A stretch of 64,000 nt of DNA, from the NCBI GenBank assembly GCA_951802195.1, contig OX637625.1, positions 310,001-374,000 on the forward strand. Direction: 5' to 3'. The notes beneath the pieces are model-generated. The model saw only the letters and a list, made by a program, of their open reading frames with translations. It was not told where the DNA came from and ran no database searches. Numbering within the stretch: the first letter of the stretch is position 1; each line of letters begins with the position of its first letter. The DNA comes from Tausonia pullulans (Eukaryota; Basidiomycota; Tremellomycetes; Cystofilobasidiales; Mrakiaceae). This document shows positions 44,469 to 57,100 of the stretch, in pieces. The position numbers and the translations under genes are program-made.

Positions 44469-47400
44469 ATGCTCTGGCCCAGGCCGTCCTTCCCACCCGC
44501 TGCCCAGGCTGCCGTGAGGAGGACGCCCGCCCAAGCGTCGACTTCCTCGTTCCACGGCGGGCCCGGGAGGGGGGGACCCATCTTCCGGCTCCATGCCCGA
44601 CGACCCAGGGCAGACCTCGTCGTCGTCGCCCCGTCGTCGTCGTCTGCGTCGTCCTCCTTCGCATATGTTCCATTGGCAGCCTACCCTTGCCACCATTTGG
44701 CTCACTCTATCCGTCGGAAACGGCGACCAACTGACGAGGACAAGGAGGAGCCGTCTCGACATCCGGATGCTCCGCCGGAGGTATCGGATGGCGGTCGACA
44801 AGCGCTCGACTTGTTCCTCGACCGGCGCATCTTGCAGCTCGCCCAGCTGGAATTTCCTCCAGATTCGGTGTCCTCGGTTAGTCAGAGCTTGTTCCGCGTG
44901 ATGTTACGTCTAGGAAGACAGGAAGACAAAGTCGCTGACGGGAGCTCGCATGTCCCTCTCTTCCACCTCCTCCGCTCCCTCCTCTTCCTCTCTCCCTCTA
45001 GCCTCCCCATACGCTCCGATCGAGGACAAAGAGTCTAGAGCCCGTGCTGGACTTGCCTATGCCTCGACCACCGCTCAAGCCGCCATCTAGTCTGCCCTCT
45101 CCTCTTCCAGCATCAACCACAGCGCCCAAGGCGCGACCTCGGACCGACCTCTCCGTTCAGGTGCGTCGTCTCACGTCTCCTTTCCTTGTTTTGTCTAACA
45201 GGTCATCTTCTCCCCAGGCTTTCTTCCCGAAGCCAACACCAACCCCTGCATCTACCTCTCTCACCTCTGCATCCATCATTGTCAAGAAGCCTCTTCCAAC
45301 CCATGCATCGACCCCTTCTCCTTCCTTCGCAATTCGGCCCGCGTCGCCGCCGTCCAATCCTCCTAGTCGTTTTCCCCATCCCTCGACGTCCTCCGCCTCA
45401 TCAAAGCCTCAACCATCGCAGCCACTGTATAATTCCCCGTCTAGTTCTTCTCCAGCGGCTCCGACCTCAAAGTGTCGGCCTCTAAAGGTCTCCGCCATCA
45501 AGTGGACAATCCTCCGACCAGTCACATCGCTGCCATCGTCCTCACGCGCTCAGGTAAGCCATGTCCCTCTTTGAGCATGTCCAATTTGGTCCAAGCTCAT
45601 GGCCCTGCGTGTTTGTGCTCTATTAGACGAAGCTGCGTGCTGTAGAGCACAAGGAGGCGTCGCCGCGTCCTCTACGATCGACGCGGGCCTCCTCACCGTC
45701 GCCTTCCCTCCTTCTTGAAGCATCAACATCACCATCTTCCGCTACGCCCGTCCCAGTGCCGTTCAAAGGCCGGGTCCTGCCTGCCGGCATGTCGTCGCCA
45801 CTTGTGGTCTTGCCGGCCTCGGCAGCAGCGGCCGCAATCGATCTTAACACCTCGTCAGCACCACCTCATTCATCTGTCCATGAGGGTATTGCCATGGTTC
45901 CACTAGTCTCTGCCACCCGGAAGACGAAGAAGAATACACAGGGAGGCTCGGCGACGGGCCTGGCGTCCTCATCCAGTGTGGAGGCTCGCCCACTACTACG
46001 GGGAAGACCTCGGCCCAAGACGATCGCTACCTATGAGGTTCCTACCTTCTTCTCGCCTCGCTAGGTGTTGTTTTGCTCTATTGACACATCTTCACGCTCG
46101 AAAATAGATCCTCAACCTTCCCCGCTCGGCAACGCACAAAACGCTCCGCGACCACCTTACCGCTGCCCTATCCTCCCCAACCTTCTCCTCATCGTCATCA
46201 GTAGCAACTCCGGAAACCGTGCTCGCGGCGCCGAACCTGCTCTTCATCATGAAGCGGCGCGCCGGAGCGCGACTGGCTATCGCGCATGTGAGAACCGAGG
46301 CGGCGAGGGCTTGCTTGAGGATTCTGGAGGGGACGGTGATGGAGGGGGGGGCGCTGAGGGTTGTGCTGGTTGATGGGGAGGAGGCGAAGACGAAGGAGAA
46401 TTCGGCGAGTGCTAGCTGGCCAGTGAGGGAGAAGGGACGGGTCGCATGGCCATCTTCGCCAGTGGCGACAGCGGTGACACCAGTACAAGAGGAGAAGAAG
46501 GTGGAGGATGCGGTGGAAGAGGAGAGAAGGATAGTTCGATCAGCGCCACATTGGCGCGCACAATCACTGTCTCCACCCTTGGACGAGGCCATTTCTTCGC
46601 CCCAACCATCGCTGCCCCTTCACAAGACGCTACAGTCCCATCCCATCTCTACCAACTTCTTCCAACTCACCCCTTTCAAGCGGCGTCAACTCCCGCGCCA
46701 CCTTTCCTCCGACTTTTTCTCCGCCGCCCTCGACTCGTCCACCCTCCACCTTCACCAACCCATCGCAATACCGCCGGCTCCTAAGCTCTCCTCCGGACCT
46801 TCTCGCACCCTGCGTAAAATCCGTCCACCCACTACTGCCACTTCCCGCCTCTGGACAGGTGCAACCTCCCTGTACATACACGATATCCCACCCCACGTAA
46901 CGCACGCTCAGCTGTTGGCGCTCGCTTCGTCTTCTTGCCCTTCTTCCCCCTCCCCCTCCGAGTCCGCACAAGAGACGACAAGAGGCTACCTGAACGTCAT
47001 ACTCTCGTCCTATCACCCACGACGAGCGCTTTTGAAAGTAGGGGCGGAGCGGTTTTGGGCTGGGGCGTGGGCATTGGATGGGATGAAGTGGCCGGTGGAG
47101 TGGGGTTTTCCTCCTGGCGAAGGGGGAGATAGGAAGGAAGGACAAGGGAGAAGAGTGATGCGAGTCAGTAGGTTGGGGGAAAAACCGGCGGAGCTTGTAG
47201 TAGGGGCTTTGGGGAAGGAGGTTGTGGAGCCGTTAGAGGCGGAATTGAGAGAGGAGGGCAGGATTGGGGAGGAGGAACAGGGCAAGGTACATTATCCAAA
47301 TTTCGATCTTTTCTCCCGAGTTTAAACTGACCCGCTCTCGCACAGGCTTCGATCTTGGCCAGCTCGCCCTGCTCGCTACCCTTCATCGTGAAACCTTCCC

Positions 47401-47957
47401 TATCGTCGTCGTCAGATGCGCCACCACCACCTCCGTTCACTTCTTCTGTGGCTCCCGCGCCTGCCACCGTGGAGCAGCCGGTGCCAGTCCTCCAAAAGGA
47501 CACATCGTTAACGTCCCCAGCACCCGTCGTTGCTACCAACTCCACCATCACGCAGCATGTCGAGGTTCCCTCATCTCCCCCATTGCCTCAGCCATCGCCC
47601 TCTCCAACCATCCGGAAGACGCCCCCGCCTTCCTCCCTCCCAACTTCCCTCACCACCACCATGTCCTCATCATCTTACCAACAAGCACACTTCTTCTCCT
47701 CCCCCTCCTCCACTTCTACGGGCGCAACCAACAGCCCAGCCCTCGCTACCTCCACACTCGCGTTTTATCCGTCCGCCGCTACGGACTGCTCGAGTGCGAT
47801 GATGTGGCAGGCGAGACAAGTGCATCATTTGCTCTCTGGTCGGGGTGGTGGGGTTGAGGAAAGGTGGTCGCCGGAGGAGGTGGACGGACACGAAGAGAGG
47901 ATGGAAGTAGGGACGATGATGCAAGCGGAATTGGAGGATGGGGAGTGGCAGGGCTGA
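44469..47957 (+). CDS. Large low-complexity protein with divergent RRM-like domain(s)
   Basis: Not matched to a named protein. Six exons (44469-44876, 45002-45160, 45218-45553, 45627-46037, 46108-47286, 47346-47957) give 1034 residues, and every intron is phase 0. Residues 1-435 are disordered, Ser/Pro-rich. At exon 5 the sequence YEILNLPRSATHKTLRDHL, later RAGARLAIAHVRTEAARACL and ALRVVLVDGEE, has the strand-helix-strand layout of an RRM, with RNP2-like and RNP1-like strands but without the usual aromatics. A second candidate (about 680-770) reads TSLYIHDIPPHVTHAQLLAL, YLNVILSSYHPRRALLKV, WALDGMKW. The tail is Ser/Thr/Pro-rich. Probably an RNA-binding or RNP-associated protein. The domain call rests on pattern, not on a search. 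Confidence 0.72.
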
Positions 47958-48986
47958 AGATGGAGCTGGAAAGGAGCAGAGTTTCCAAACTCGCCTCTTC
48001 AAACGGAGGAGCAGCCTACCTCGTTCCCCAGCCGGCTCTGCCAATCTTCTCCCCAGTGGTAGAGGGGACGAACGGTTGACTAACTACTCCGTCGCGGCAA
48101 CGCGAAACACTGAGCGGGGCGTCACAGAGGTGGCTCTGCTGAGCTTACACGATTCGGTTCATTGGAATCTTTTTCATTAGTCGATGCATGTGTTATTCGC
48201 ATCAGAGAGCTGTCCCAGTCGCCCATCAATAGCGCGCGCGCGAGCAGATGAACTAGGGGGGGGGGGAGCAGCCGGACGGCGAATTTCATCCGCGCTCACG
48301 AAAGGCCGCCGCTCGCCGGTTGAAGGTGTCTCGTCAGCTTTCGCCCGAGGCCGGCATCGGGGGGTCGCCTGGCCTCTCTCCCATCGTCTTGTTGAGTTGC
48401 TAGCATGGGGCAGTCGATCGAGAGATGGCTGGAAAGGACAGAGGTCGCCCCCTCGGCCCCCCTCCAGTCAGCAGTGCAGAAAAGGGGGAGGGGAGCGGCC
48501 CGGAGGTCTTTACCGTTCTCACCGCGACCGAGGTGATGGGGGTGATTACAACCCCATACCCTTTGCCATCTTGTCATCGATCGATCTGGGCTGCAATGCG
48601 TTAGCGATACCAGGGTATGATGCATGCATGCGCATGTGGCATACATTGGAGAGCGAGCATACAGGTGGCCAAGGCTGTTCTCTGGCATGACGTGACTGAC
48701 TGACGCAGAGCGGGGAAAGCCTACACCGACGAAGCCTGGGCCCGCTTTCAAAGCAGGCGGGAGCTTTCGGCTGCTAGTCGACTTCCCCTCCGCTCAAGGC
48801 AAACCCGGAGGGGCAACGCGCGAGAGGAGGGGAAGCCAGGCGTGCAGAAAGGCTCCGCGGGCGAGAGCTGACTTCTTCTCTCGAGAGCTGAGTGCATCGC
48901 TCGACTCGATCCCTCGACTCTCAACGTACCCCTCGACCTCGACCTCTACCTCTCCCCTCCGGCCGTCTCGCTAGACCCCCCAACAC
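47958..48986. other. Intergenic region upstream of the DEAD-box-like gene
   Basis: About 1 kb with a (GC)n run near 48231, a G10 run near 48256 and C/T-rich leader sequence from 48880. No gene or RNA recognised. Confidence 0.35.
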
Positions 48987-51900
48987 ATGCCGGCCTCTCA
49001 GCCGAGCCCGCTCCGCACGGCCCACAACCACCACCAGCAGCGGCAGCCCGGCCAACACTCCCCGCCGCCGACGCTGCCCCCCTCGTCGCCCCCCTCAAGC
49101 GTTTCGTCCTCCTCGAGCGGCACCAACGTCCAGCCGCCGCTTCATCGGCCGGCGTCCGTCCAGCACTCGCTGTCGTTCCAACAGCAGCAACAGCAGCAGC
49201 AGCAGTATCACCACCCCCAGCAGCCGACACCGCATCAGTTTGGAGGCGGAGGCCCCAATGCCGCCGGGATGAGCCATCGGGCTTCCTCTTCGGCCTCGTC
49301 GTCGTTCTCGTCCTCATCTAGCGGCGGAGGTGGCCCTCCCCAACTGAGGACGCTCCCGGACCCATCGAGGCCCGTCCCCCAGCCCGTTTCAGAGGCCTCG
49401 CCACTCGCCCGCGAGCCGAGCATGAAGGCCGGCATTGGCGGAGGCGGCGCGTTCGGCGTTGGCGGCGGGTCTGGGTCGGGCGCGACAACGCCTGGTGCTG
49501 CGAGTGCCGGTTCGACGACACCCACGACGGCGCGGTCGGAGCCTTGGGGGCCGCCGGTGATGGCTTTACCTGGAGGGATAGGTGGCAACAGTAGTAGCAG
49601 GCCAGGGGAGTATCCGGGAGGAGGAGGCGGCCTCGGGAATGGCTGGGTCTCGGCGGGAGGAGACGTCAAGGGCCTGGACGGGGGTCATGGCGTCAACAGC
49701 GTCCCTGGGCAGCTCCCGCCGCCGGCCACGTTCTCCTCTAGCTTTGCTGAGGATGAGCTCGAGCTCGCACTGAGGAGGAGTCCCTTTGTGCTCGTGAGTT
49801 GTCTCGCCTGCTTCTCCACGGAAAGAAAGGGCTTCGTTCCTTTGTGTCGGCGGTCTATGCATCCGCCTGTCGCCCTCCTCCGATAACCCCGCGTGGTAAC
49901 ATGCGCGTTCGCCGTTTTCCCTCCCTCGCGCGCGTGGGGAAGGCCTTCCGGAGACCCAGCCCAAAGAGAGGGGGTTGGTGACGCTTGACGTGTTTCGTTT
50001 CCCGGTTAAACTCTTTCGTATGAGAACCCTGCATGCTGAACCTGCCTTGTTCCCTTCCTTTCAGTCCCTCGTCTCCCGCATCGGCAGCAATGAACAGTCC
50101 ATCAACTCTATCACCTCCCAACTCTCAACGCTCAACGCTGCCCTTGCGTCGCTCCTCCCCTCTGGAGGAGGAGGAGGAGCTGGCGCCCAATCTTCAGCTA
50201 GTTCGGCCAACACGAACAGCGGGTCCACGCTCCGGCCATTGTCGAACTCGCCCGAACTCCGCCAGCCCGGTGGCGGAGGAGGAGGAGTATCAGGAGGGGA
50301 TAACGCCTCGACAGCTCTCCTTGCCTCCCAAGTCCTCGCTCTCTCCTCTTCCGTCGCTCAGCTGCAGGCGCTCGCCGTCCAGCGCCAGAACCCCTTCGCC
50401 GTCATGGGGGGAGGAGGTCCCCCCTCTTCCCGGGGAGGCGTCGAACCGGGCTTACTTACGCCGGGAGGTGGACTGCAAGCCTCAGCAGCAGGCATGGCAC
50501 CTTCGTTCGACCGACCGGGGGGAGGGGCAGGCCTCTTCAATCTCGTCCTTCCGACACCCAAAGGCTCGACGACACCTTCCGCTGCAAGCTCCGCCATGGT
50601 CAACTCGCCTTTTAGCAACGGAAACGGCGGCGCCGGCACCAATGGGGCGGCACCGTTAAGTCCGCGGGCAAGCAAGATTCAGGGCGGGAGTGGAGGGTCT
50701 GGGAGGGGGCCGCCGCCTGGTTCGATGGGCGCTAGGCCGGGGCTTGGAAGGAGCTTCTCAACACCTTATGGAGCTGGAGGGCGGTATGAGGTGAGTTTGT
50801 GCGCTACCTGTGCTTAGCTGAGCTAAATTAGCTCGTGATCCTGGCAGAACAACGATAATGGTCTGATGAACAGTGTCGCGGGAGGAGGAGGAGGTTGGCC
50901 CTTGCCTCCTCCCGGCCAGGTCACTCCCGGCGGCAGCGGCGGAGGAGGGGGTGGATCCAGTCTGGGCCCCGGAGCGGCCCACAATCTCGTTAAGTGGGAC
51001 CAGGTCGGACTCGTCCCCGACCTCCTCCGTGGCGTCCTCAAGTACGGCATTGGCCCGCCGAACAAGGTCCAGCAGCGAGCGCTGCCGTTCCTTCTCCGTG
51101 GGAACGATATCATCGCCCAGGCGCCACCGACCCAGGAGCGGATCATTGCCTACGTCGTCCCAGCGATCAACATTTGCCTCTCGTACCCGCTCGTGGGACC
51201 CTACCGAGGTCCACAGATCGTCATCATCACGACGACGGTCGACCAGGCAACCCAAGCTTACAAGCTCGTTCGCGACCTCGCGACTCCTCTCGGCGTTCGA
51301 TCCTCGCTCTGCGTCGGCCCCTTGACGGCTCTGTCAGCGACAGGTGCATGGATAGATGAGCTGAGGGTTGTTGCCCCGGCCTTCATCGTCGGAACACCTG
51401 CGAAGATCGGCGAACTCTTCGCGGGCGGCAAGACCGCTCCTCCCGGCGGGGTCCGGGGATTCGGCCTCAGTGGGGACGGCGTCCGATTCCTCGTCATTGA
51501 TGAGGTCGACCAGCTAATCGCACGCAATCTCTACGAGTATGTCATAGAGGTTGTTAAGCGTTTCCCTCTGCCTCGAAGCGCTCGTCTTGCCGCAGGGTCA
51601 GCATCTTCTGCTGCTCCTGGCGGTCCGGCGCTCATGTCGCCCAACCCGAGTCTCCAGTCGCCCTTCGACGGCGGCGCATCGTCGCCGTTCAACCCGTCGT
51701 CCAACAACCCGTTCCCTGGGCTTGGCTCATCTTCCGCCTCGTCCATTGCCTCGAGGCGCTGCCCAGCTCCACCAACATTGTCCAACCCGGCGGGCACGAT
51801 TGGCCCTCCGACGATGGCCGTTGTCGGCGAGCTGCCCTCGCCTGGAGGAGTGGGCCTTGCCCAGCAACAGCAACAGCAAGTTGTCGATCGACAGACGTGT

Positions 51901-52896
51901 CTTTTCTCCAACACCGTCCCTCAGGATGTTCTCAACTTTGCGAGCGCTATCCAGGTCCGGGAGCCTGTCCGCGTGCTCGTCCGGAGGGAAGGTGGCGGAG
52001 GTGGCGCGGGCGGAGGTGGAGGAGGCGGAGGAGGAGCTGGGCCTAACAACATCGGGTCCGGAAGCATGGGTGGCGTTGGCAATGGAGTAGGGATCGGTGG
52101 ATCTGCCGGCGGTGCCTCGGCGGTTTCGACGACCTTGGGTCTTCTTTCCGGTGGCGAGCCAACCACGCCCGGCGGTCAAGGAGGAGGCGGTGGAGGCCTC
52201 AAGCACCTCTATCTCTACCTCGCCTTCACATCCTCGTCGGCCTCTTCGGCCTCTGCGGCTGCCTCCGCCGCCTCCGCAGGCACAATCGGGAGTGGTCGCA
52301 TCGGTGGAGGCGGGGCTTCGAGTGAGGCCAACCAGGCTCGCGAGTGGAAGCTGGAGGCGTTGGCGGACCTCCTGGAGGACGAGACGGCCGTCCTGCCCGG
52401 TGTCGTTTACGTCGGCAGCGAAAGTGCGCTCGAGGCAGTCGCGTACAAGCTCTCGACACGTGGGCTCGAGGTGACGTGTCTGCACCCAGATCTCACGCCT
52501 CAGGCTCGTCAAAACGCGCTCGCTAAGTTCCGCGGACCGTCCACCACGGGTCGGGGCAAGGTCCTTGTCGCCTTTGACGTTCACCCGAAGCCCGGAGAGC
52601 TTGGTCCGCACGTGAAGCTCGTCGTCAACTATGACCTCCCGCGGTCCGTCGAGGGCTACGCGCAGAGAGTCACCCCGGTGTCTTCGGCAGCCCACGCAAG
52701 GCCAGGGGTCGTCATTAACCTTATCCAGGCGAATGGAGGCGACGTCGAAATGCTCCGATCGATCGAGTGCCAATTCCGGTTCAAATGCAGCGAGGTGAGT
52801 GAGATTGAGTCTGTCAGACTGGTGCTTGTCGTATGACTGCTGATGGCCTTACCATCTTCCATTCAGGTCCCCGTCAATCTTCGTGAGGCGTTCTAA
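48987..52896 (+). CDS. eIF4A-like DEAD-box protein lacking catalytic motifs (pseudo-helicase)
   Basis: Four exons (48987-49793, 50065-50790, 50848-52794, 52867-52896; all phase-0 introns) give 1169 residues. Residues 1-550 are Gln/Gly/Ser/Pro-rich and disordered. From about 555 the two RecA-like lobes of an eIF4A relative appear: WDQVGLVPDLLRGVLKYGIG, a Q-motif-like NKVQQRALPFLLRGNDIIAQ, VGTPAKIGEL (Ib), VRFLVIDEVDQL (II), FSNTVPQDVLNFA (III region), VVYVGSESALEAV (IV), LVAFDVHP (V), VVNYDLPRSVEGYAQRV (VI region), ending VPVNLREAF. Catalytic residues are lost: motif I is APPTQER (603-609) instead of AxxGxGKT, motif II is DEVD (729-732), and motif VI has TPVSSAAH instead of HRxGRxGR. Gly-rich inserts interrupt lobe 2. 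The frame is intact throughout, so this looks like a maintained ATPase-dead protein, not decay. Role unknown; translation or mRNP regulation is plausible. Confidence 0.85.
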
Positions 52897-54164
52897 GATC
52901 CCTATATTATCTCTTCTGCTTCCCTTCTCGTCTCCCTCTCTGGTGTCTCCATGGTCCCGCTTTTCTCTGTGCTTCTCCATTTACCCCCACCTCTGCCCTC
53001 GGAGATCCGAATCAAGACGACGCCTCTACTACCTCGCGCGAGCCTTTGACGGTGCCTCCCACATTACCTGTAGCCCCGTAACCCACCTCTCATCATTATA
53101 CAACCTCCCTCATTGCTTGGCTAGCTCTTCTCTCTCTTTCTCTCCTACTTGTATCTCCTCGATCCTCCAACCCCTCGCTTTCTGCCTCGAACTTCTCCTT
53201 CTCTACCTTGTCTTCTCTTTTTCTCGGTCGCCCCGCTCATCAAGGCTCATTCACGCTCGCCTGTTGTTCGCCTCTCGTCTCTTTTTCTCCCTTGCCATTG
53301 CTCCGCTCGTAACGCATGTGTGTTCTCTGGAGTGCGTTGGCGGGTGAGAGATGGGCCAAATTCCGCAGCAAGACTGTCGACGCGTCATCCAAATTCCGAC
53401 GCGTCCCAATCTCGACGCGTCGCGCCCCTCCCCTCCCCTGACGACGCGTCGAGCGTTCGCCAGGTCCATTTGTCCATCTCACCTCCTCGTCCCTCGGTAG
53501 CAAGATATTTCGTGGACACCGTTTCTTCATCGAAACAACTTAGTGAGTCTCCAGCAATTCAAACGAACGAACGAGTGGGTCGGTGCTCGGTCAATGGCAT
53601 ACTCTTTCCTCCGAAAGCCCGACGCTTCCCTTTCGCTCAACCACCTCGCTCTCTCCCTCGCCCTTTCCTCCACTTCGCTTTGCCCTTTGGACCCTCTGGC
53701 GACCCCCTTCAAGTTTCCCGAAAAATCTCGTCCTTTTGCGATACTCCTCTCTCTTTCAAGAACCTTCACTCATCGAGAAGGGCAGCCAACCGACCGTCAA
53801 CTCTATCTACCGCCTTTATTGGAGGGCCCCCCCCGTCTACTTTCAACCCCTCTGATCTTTTCAAGTTCAGTCGCACTTTCCGCGGGCACTTTTCCTACCG
53901 TGAGTTTTGCTGCGTGGATTCTTGCATGGACGCACATAGATCACTGGACGATGTTGGGTGAACCCCGCTCGCCTCGTCTACGTGCCTGCCTGGTCGAACG
54001 CGACGTATCCTTCGCCCAAGTGCTACGGGTAGCCTCGTCCAGCTGTTGTAGTCCAGGACATGACCTGCTCTTCGTTGATGTGTCTGGTTGAGCGGACCCG
54101 CATCTGACGCGTTTCATCTTCCTCCAGCCTTCCCCCCCTCTCGCTCCCATTCGCTCCCACCACG
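52897..54164. other. Intergenic region and long leader of MRC1
   Basis: About 1.27 kb with strongly C/T-rich sequence (52900-53300), the ACGCGT cluster listed separately and further pyrimidine tracts up to the ATG. Frames such as 53149-53961 are pyrimidine-tract artefacts. An intron in the 5' leader is possible. Confidence 0.4.
53380..53449 (+). promoter_or_regulatory. Cluster of four MCB (ACGCGT) boxes upstream of MRC1
   Basis: Four perfect ACGCGT hexamers at 53380, 53399, 53415 and 53444, each within CGACGCGTC. A fifth lies at 54107, about 50 bases before the ATG. ACGCGT is the MluI cell-cycle box bound by MBF (Mbp1-Swi6), which drives G1/S replication genes in fungi. A replication-checkpoint gene downstream fits that role. 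Single ACGCGT copies occur elsewhere in this GC-rich window, but four in 70 bases do not. Confidence 0.65.
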
Positions 54165-57100
54165 ATGAGCATTCCCGCCGGCCCTGCCGCAGTGCCTTCC
54201 TCCTCTCCTCTCTCATCGGCTCCTCCGACGTCCTCCTCTCAACAGCCGACTCTCAAAGAGCCGCTGCTCTCACTCAAACTTCCGACATCCGAAGGGCCCG
54301 AGAATGACGAGCGCACGCATCTCGATTCGCCTCACCGTGACTGGGAAAACGTAATCGCCGCCCCTTCGTCCACGTCCACCCTCGCGTCCGTCAAGCCGCA
54401 GACCAAAGCTACTAGAGTATACAGTCGCGCTGGAAGGACAGCGCTCCCAGTCGCCGCTCAGATTACGACACCCTCGTCGCTCGACACGCGCTCGTCTCCT
54501 GACGCCGCGTCGGCGCGTCCCAGCCACCGCGACTCCATGACCGCGTCCTCCTCGTCCGAGGCCTCCTCCCCGACCCGGCGTCACCCCGACGCGTCCACCA
54601 GGTACACCACAGCCGAATCTTCTTTCGATCGGCTCTCCTCCACAGCCAAGGCGACCTCCTCGCGTTCCTCGCTCCTCGCTACGAAGGACAAGGCCGGCAC
54701 CGCCGAGACCCGTCGCCGCCCGCCGCCGGCCTCACCCTCCGTCTCCTCGGACGACGACAGTCTCGACAGCGTGGAGTATGAGGACCCACTCAAAAAGCTT
54801 CGTGCTGCATTTCCGGACGACAGCGACAGCGACAACGACGACGAGCCGACGGCGGAGGAGACGAAGCGAATCATGGAGGCTCTTCGGCGCGGCGATGGCT
54901 TGCCGGCAAGACAGAGTTCGCACCCTACTGCTACCGTTGCCTCTGACGTCGACAAGACGCCTACCAATAAGACCGCCGCTGCTACTGCCATCACGACGCC
55001 CATTGCCGTACCTCGAGGGATCAAGGCCGTCGTGAATCACGCCTCTGCGATGGCAATGGGTGCCGGAATGGCGGCGGAGGCTGTGAGCTCGTCTCTTACG
55101 ACACTCCCTACCTCTTCCCCTTCAGACGCCGGCCGACAGCTTGTAACGTCAAATGACCCACCGGAGGCCGATGGCGAGGAAACCTTCCCTGTCTCCACCG
55201 GACGTCGCGTCGGGCGCATCGCCTCAACCTTCTCGCTGGCTCGGGTCAACGGGGATAATGATGACGATGAGGACGAGGATGAGCCGCTCCCGACGTACTC
55301 TAGGGCCACCGGTAAAGGAAAGGGCCACGCTCGCCGCGCCGTTGTCGACTCAGACGAGGACGAGTCAGTGGGCCGTCGTCAGGCGAACAGCAGCAATAGC
55401 ATGGAGGAGGAGGAAGTCGCTGGAGCTGCTGGCTTCTCCCCGCCCAAGCGTGTCTCCAGCAAATTCCCTCCAAGCGCCACTTTCACCCGCGGGTCTGCCG
55501 CCTACAACGACAGAGACTTCCTCTCCCCCACCAACACGAGGACGAGGTCAAGATCGCCCGCGGCGGCGCTCGATTTCAGCCTCGACATGGCGAGCGACAA
55601 CGTGGCGGAGGGATCCTCCTCACCGGTCAAGTCGTCAGCCGCTGGAGGAGGTCAAGGGCGATCGGTGGAGAGGAGGACGTCGTCTGTGGAAATTGAGGAC
55701 TATCGGGCATCGGAGCTGTCCTCGAGCAGTCCGGCGCGGGGGAAGCATGCTGCTCGAAAGTCGGTCGTCCCGAGCGATGGGAGCGTACAGCTAGAGACGA
55801 TAGCTGGAACTGTGGGGGGGGAGAAGCCAGTGAAGAAGATCAAGGTGAGTTAGAAAAACGTACCTCGTAGGAACCCTGGGCCACGGCTGACCGATGGTTT
55901 CTCATGACTAGGCAATGTCCAAAAAGGACAAGGAGCTCATGGACCGGGAGATTGCCAGACGAAAGCGAGGTCCGTTCGAGCCTGCTTCCGTGAAAGAATG
56001 AGACCATGGAGCTGACGGCGAGTATTCCGTTCCTTGTCGCAGAGATCGAGGGCGGCCTGTCCCGACCGGAGCCCAAGCAGCACGACATGAAGGCTTTCCT
56101 CGCTGGCTTCAGGAACAAGCCCAAGACCGAGTGAGCTCAATGTGTTTCATCCTCACCCGCATTTTGTGGTTGACGTGCTATCTTGATGCCAGAAAACCTC
56201 TCAGCATGTTTCCGCCGCCCTTCGACCTTAAGCGAGAGCGAATCTCATCTCACCGGCCTTCGCCAGCACCCTCAGCAGCACCTCAGTTCACGTCCGCCTC
56301 TAAAGTCCCTGTGCTCTCCACTCCGCCCCCGTCAGCCAAGCCTTCATTTAGCAAGAAGCACGACACCGTGTCCGAAGATTCTCCCAGCGGCGTTGAGGCT
56401 CTCCTCGACCTCACGGAGCTCTCGAGCATTCAGCGAGAGGATATCCTTGTCAAGAAGAGACAGGTTGCAGCTGCGCAGATGAAGCAGGAGGCGCTCGCGC
56501 ACATGCAGGCGGCAGCTGCCTCCAAGGCATCTGCCGCGGCCCAGGACAGCGGCGACGACTCGGACGACCTGGAAATTGTCGTCAACTTGGGGTCGAACGA
56601 CAAGGGCGCGCTCAGGAAGCGTCTTCCCGATCAGACGATCGAGTTGCTCCGGCTCGCTCAGCCGACGTCGACGCCGAGCGAATCTCGCCGGCTCAAGTCC
56701 AAAGCGACCGAGTCGCAACTCATCAACGCGGGAAAGACGTTCGGCCACGCGCTCAAGCGAGAGCTGCCGACACCGGGTAAGAAGGGGGTCAAGTACCAGC
56801 AGGCCATTGGCCAGGACGCGCTCAACGAGACTCTTTCGAAGGCGGTCGCGGCTCACTCGCTGAAACTCCGCCGGGAGAAGGAGGCCAAGTACGGGCCGGG
56901 CCGCAAGGTCGATGCGAAAGTTGAGCTCGACGTCGACGCTGCGCTCGCCAAGCTCGAGGCGGCAGGTCTCTCGGCTGGCGGTGCAGACGATGAGATGGGC
57001 GAGGGGGCTGACGACAGCGATGACCCGGAGGACGGCGATTTCCGTTTCGAAGGCGAGGCGGTATCTGGAGGTGAGGATATGGACGAGCACGCCGAGGAGG

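Noticed and set aside
53149-53961. 270-codon plus-strand ORF upstream of MRC1
   Set aside because: Made of pyrimidine-tract codons (Ser/Leu/Phe/Pro) and contains the MCB cluster; leader sequence, not a gene.
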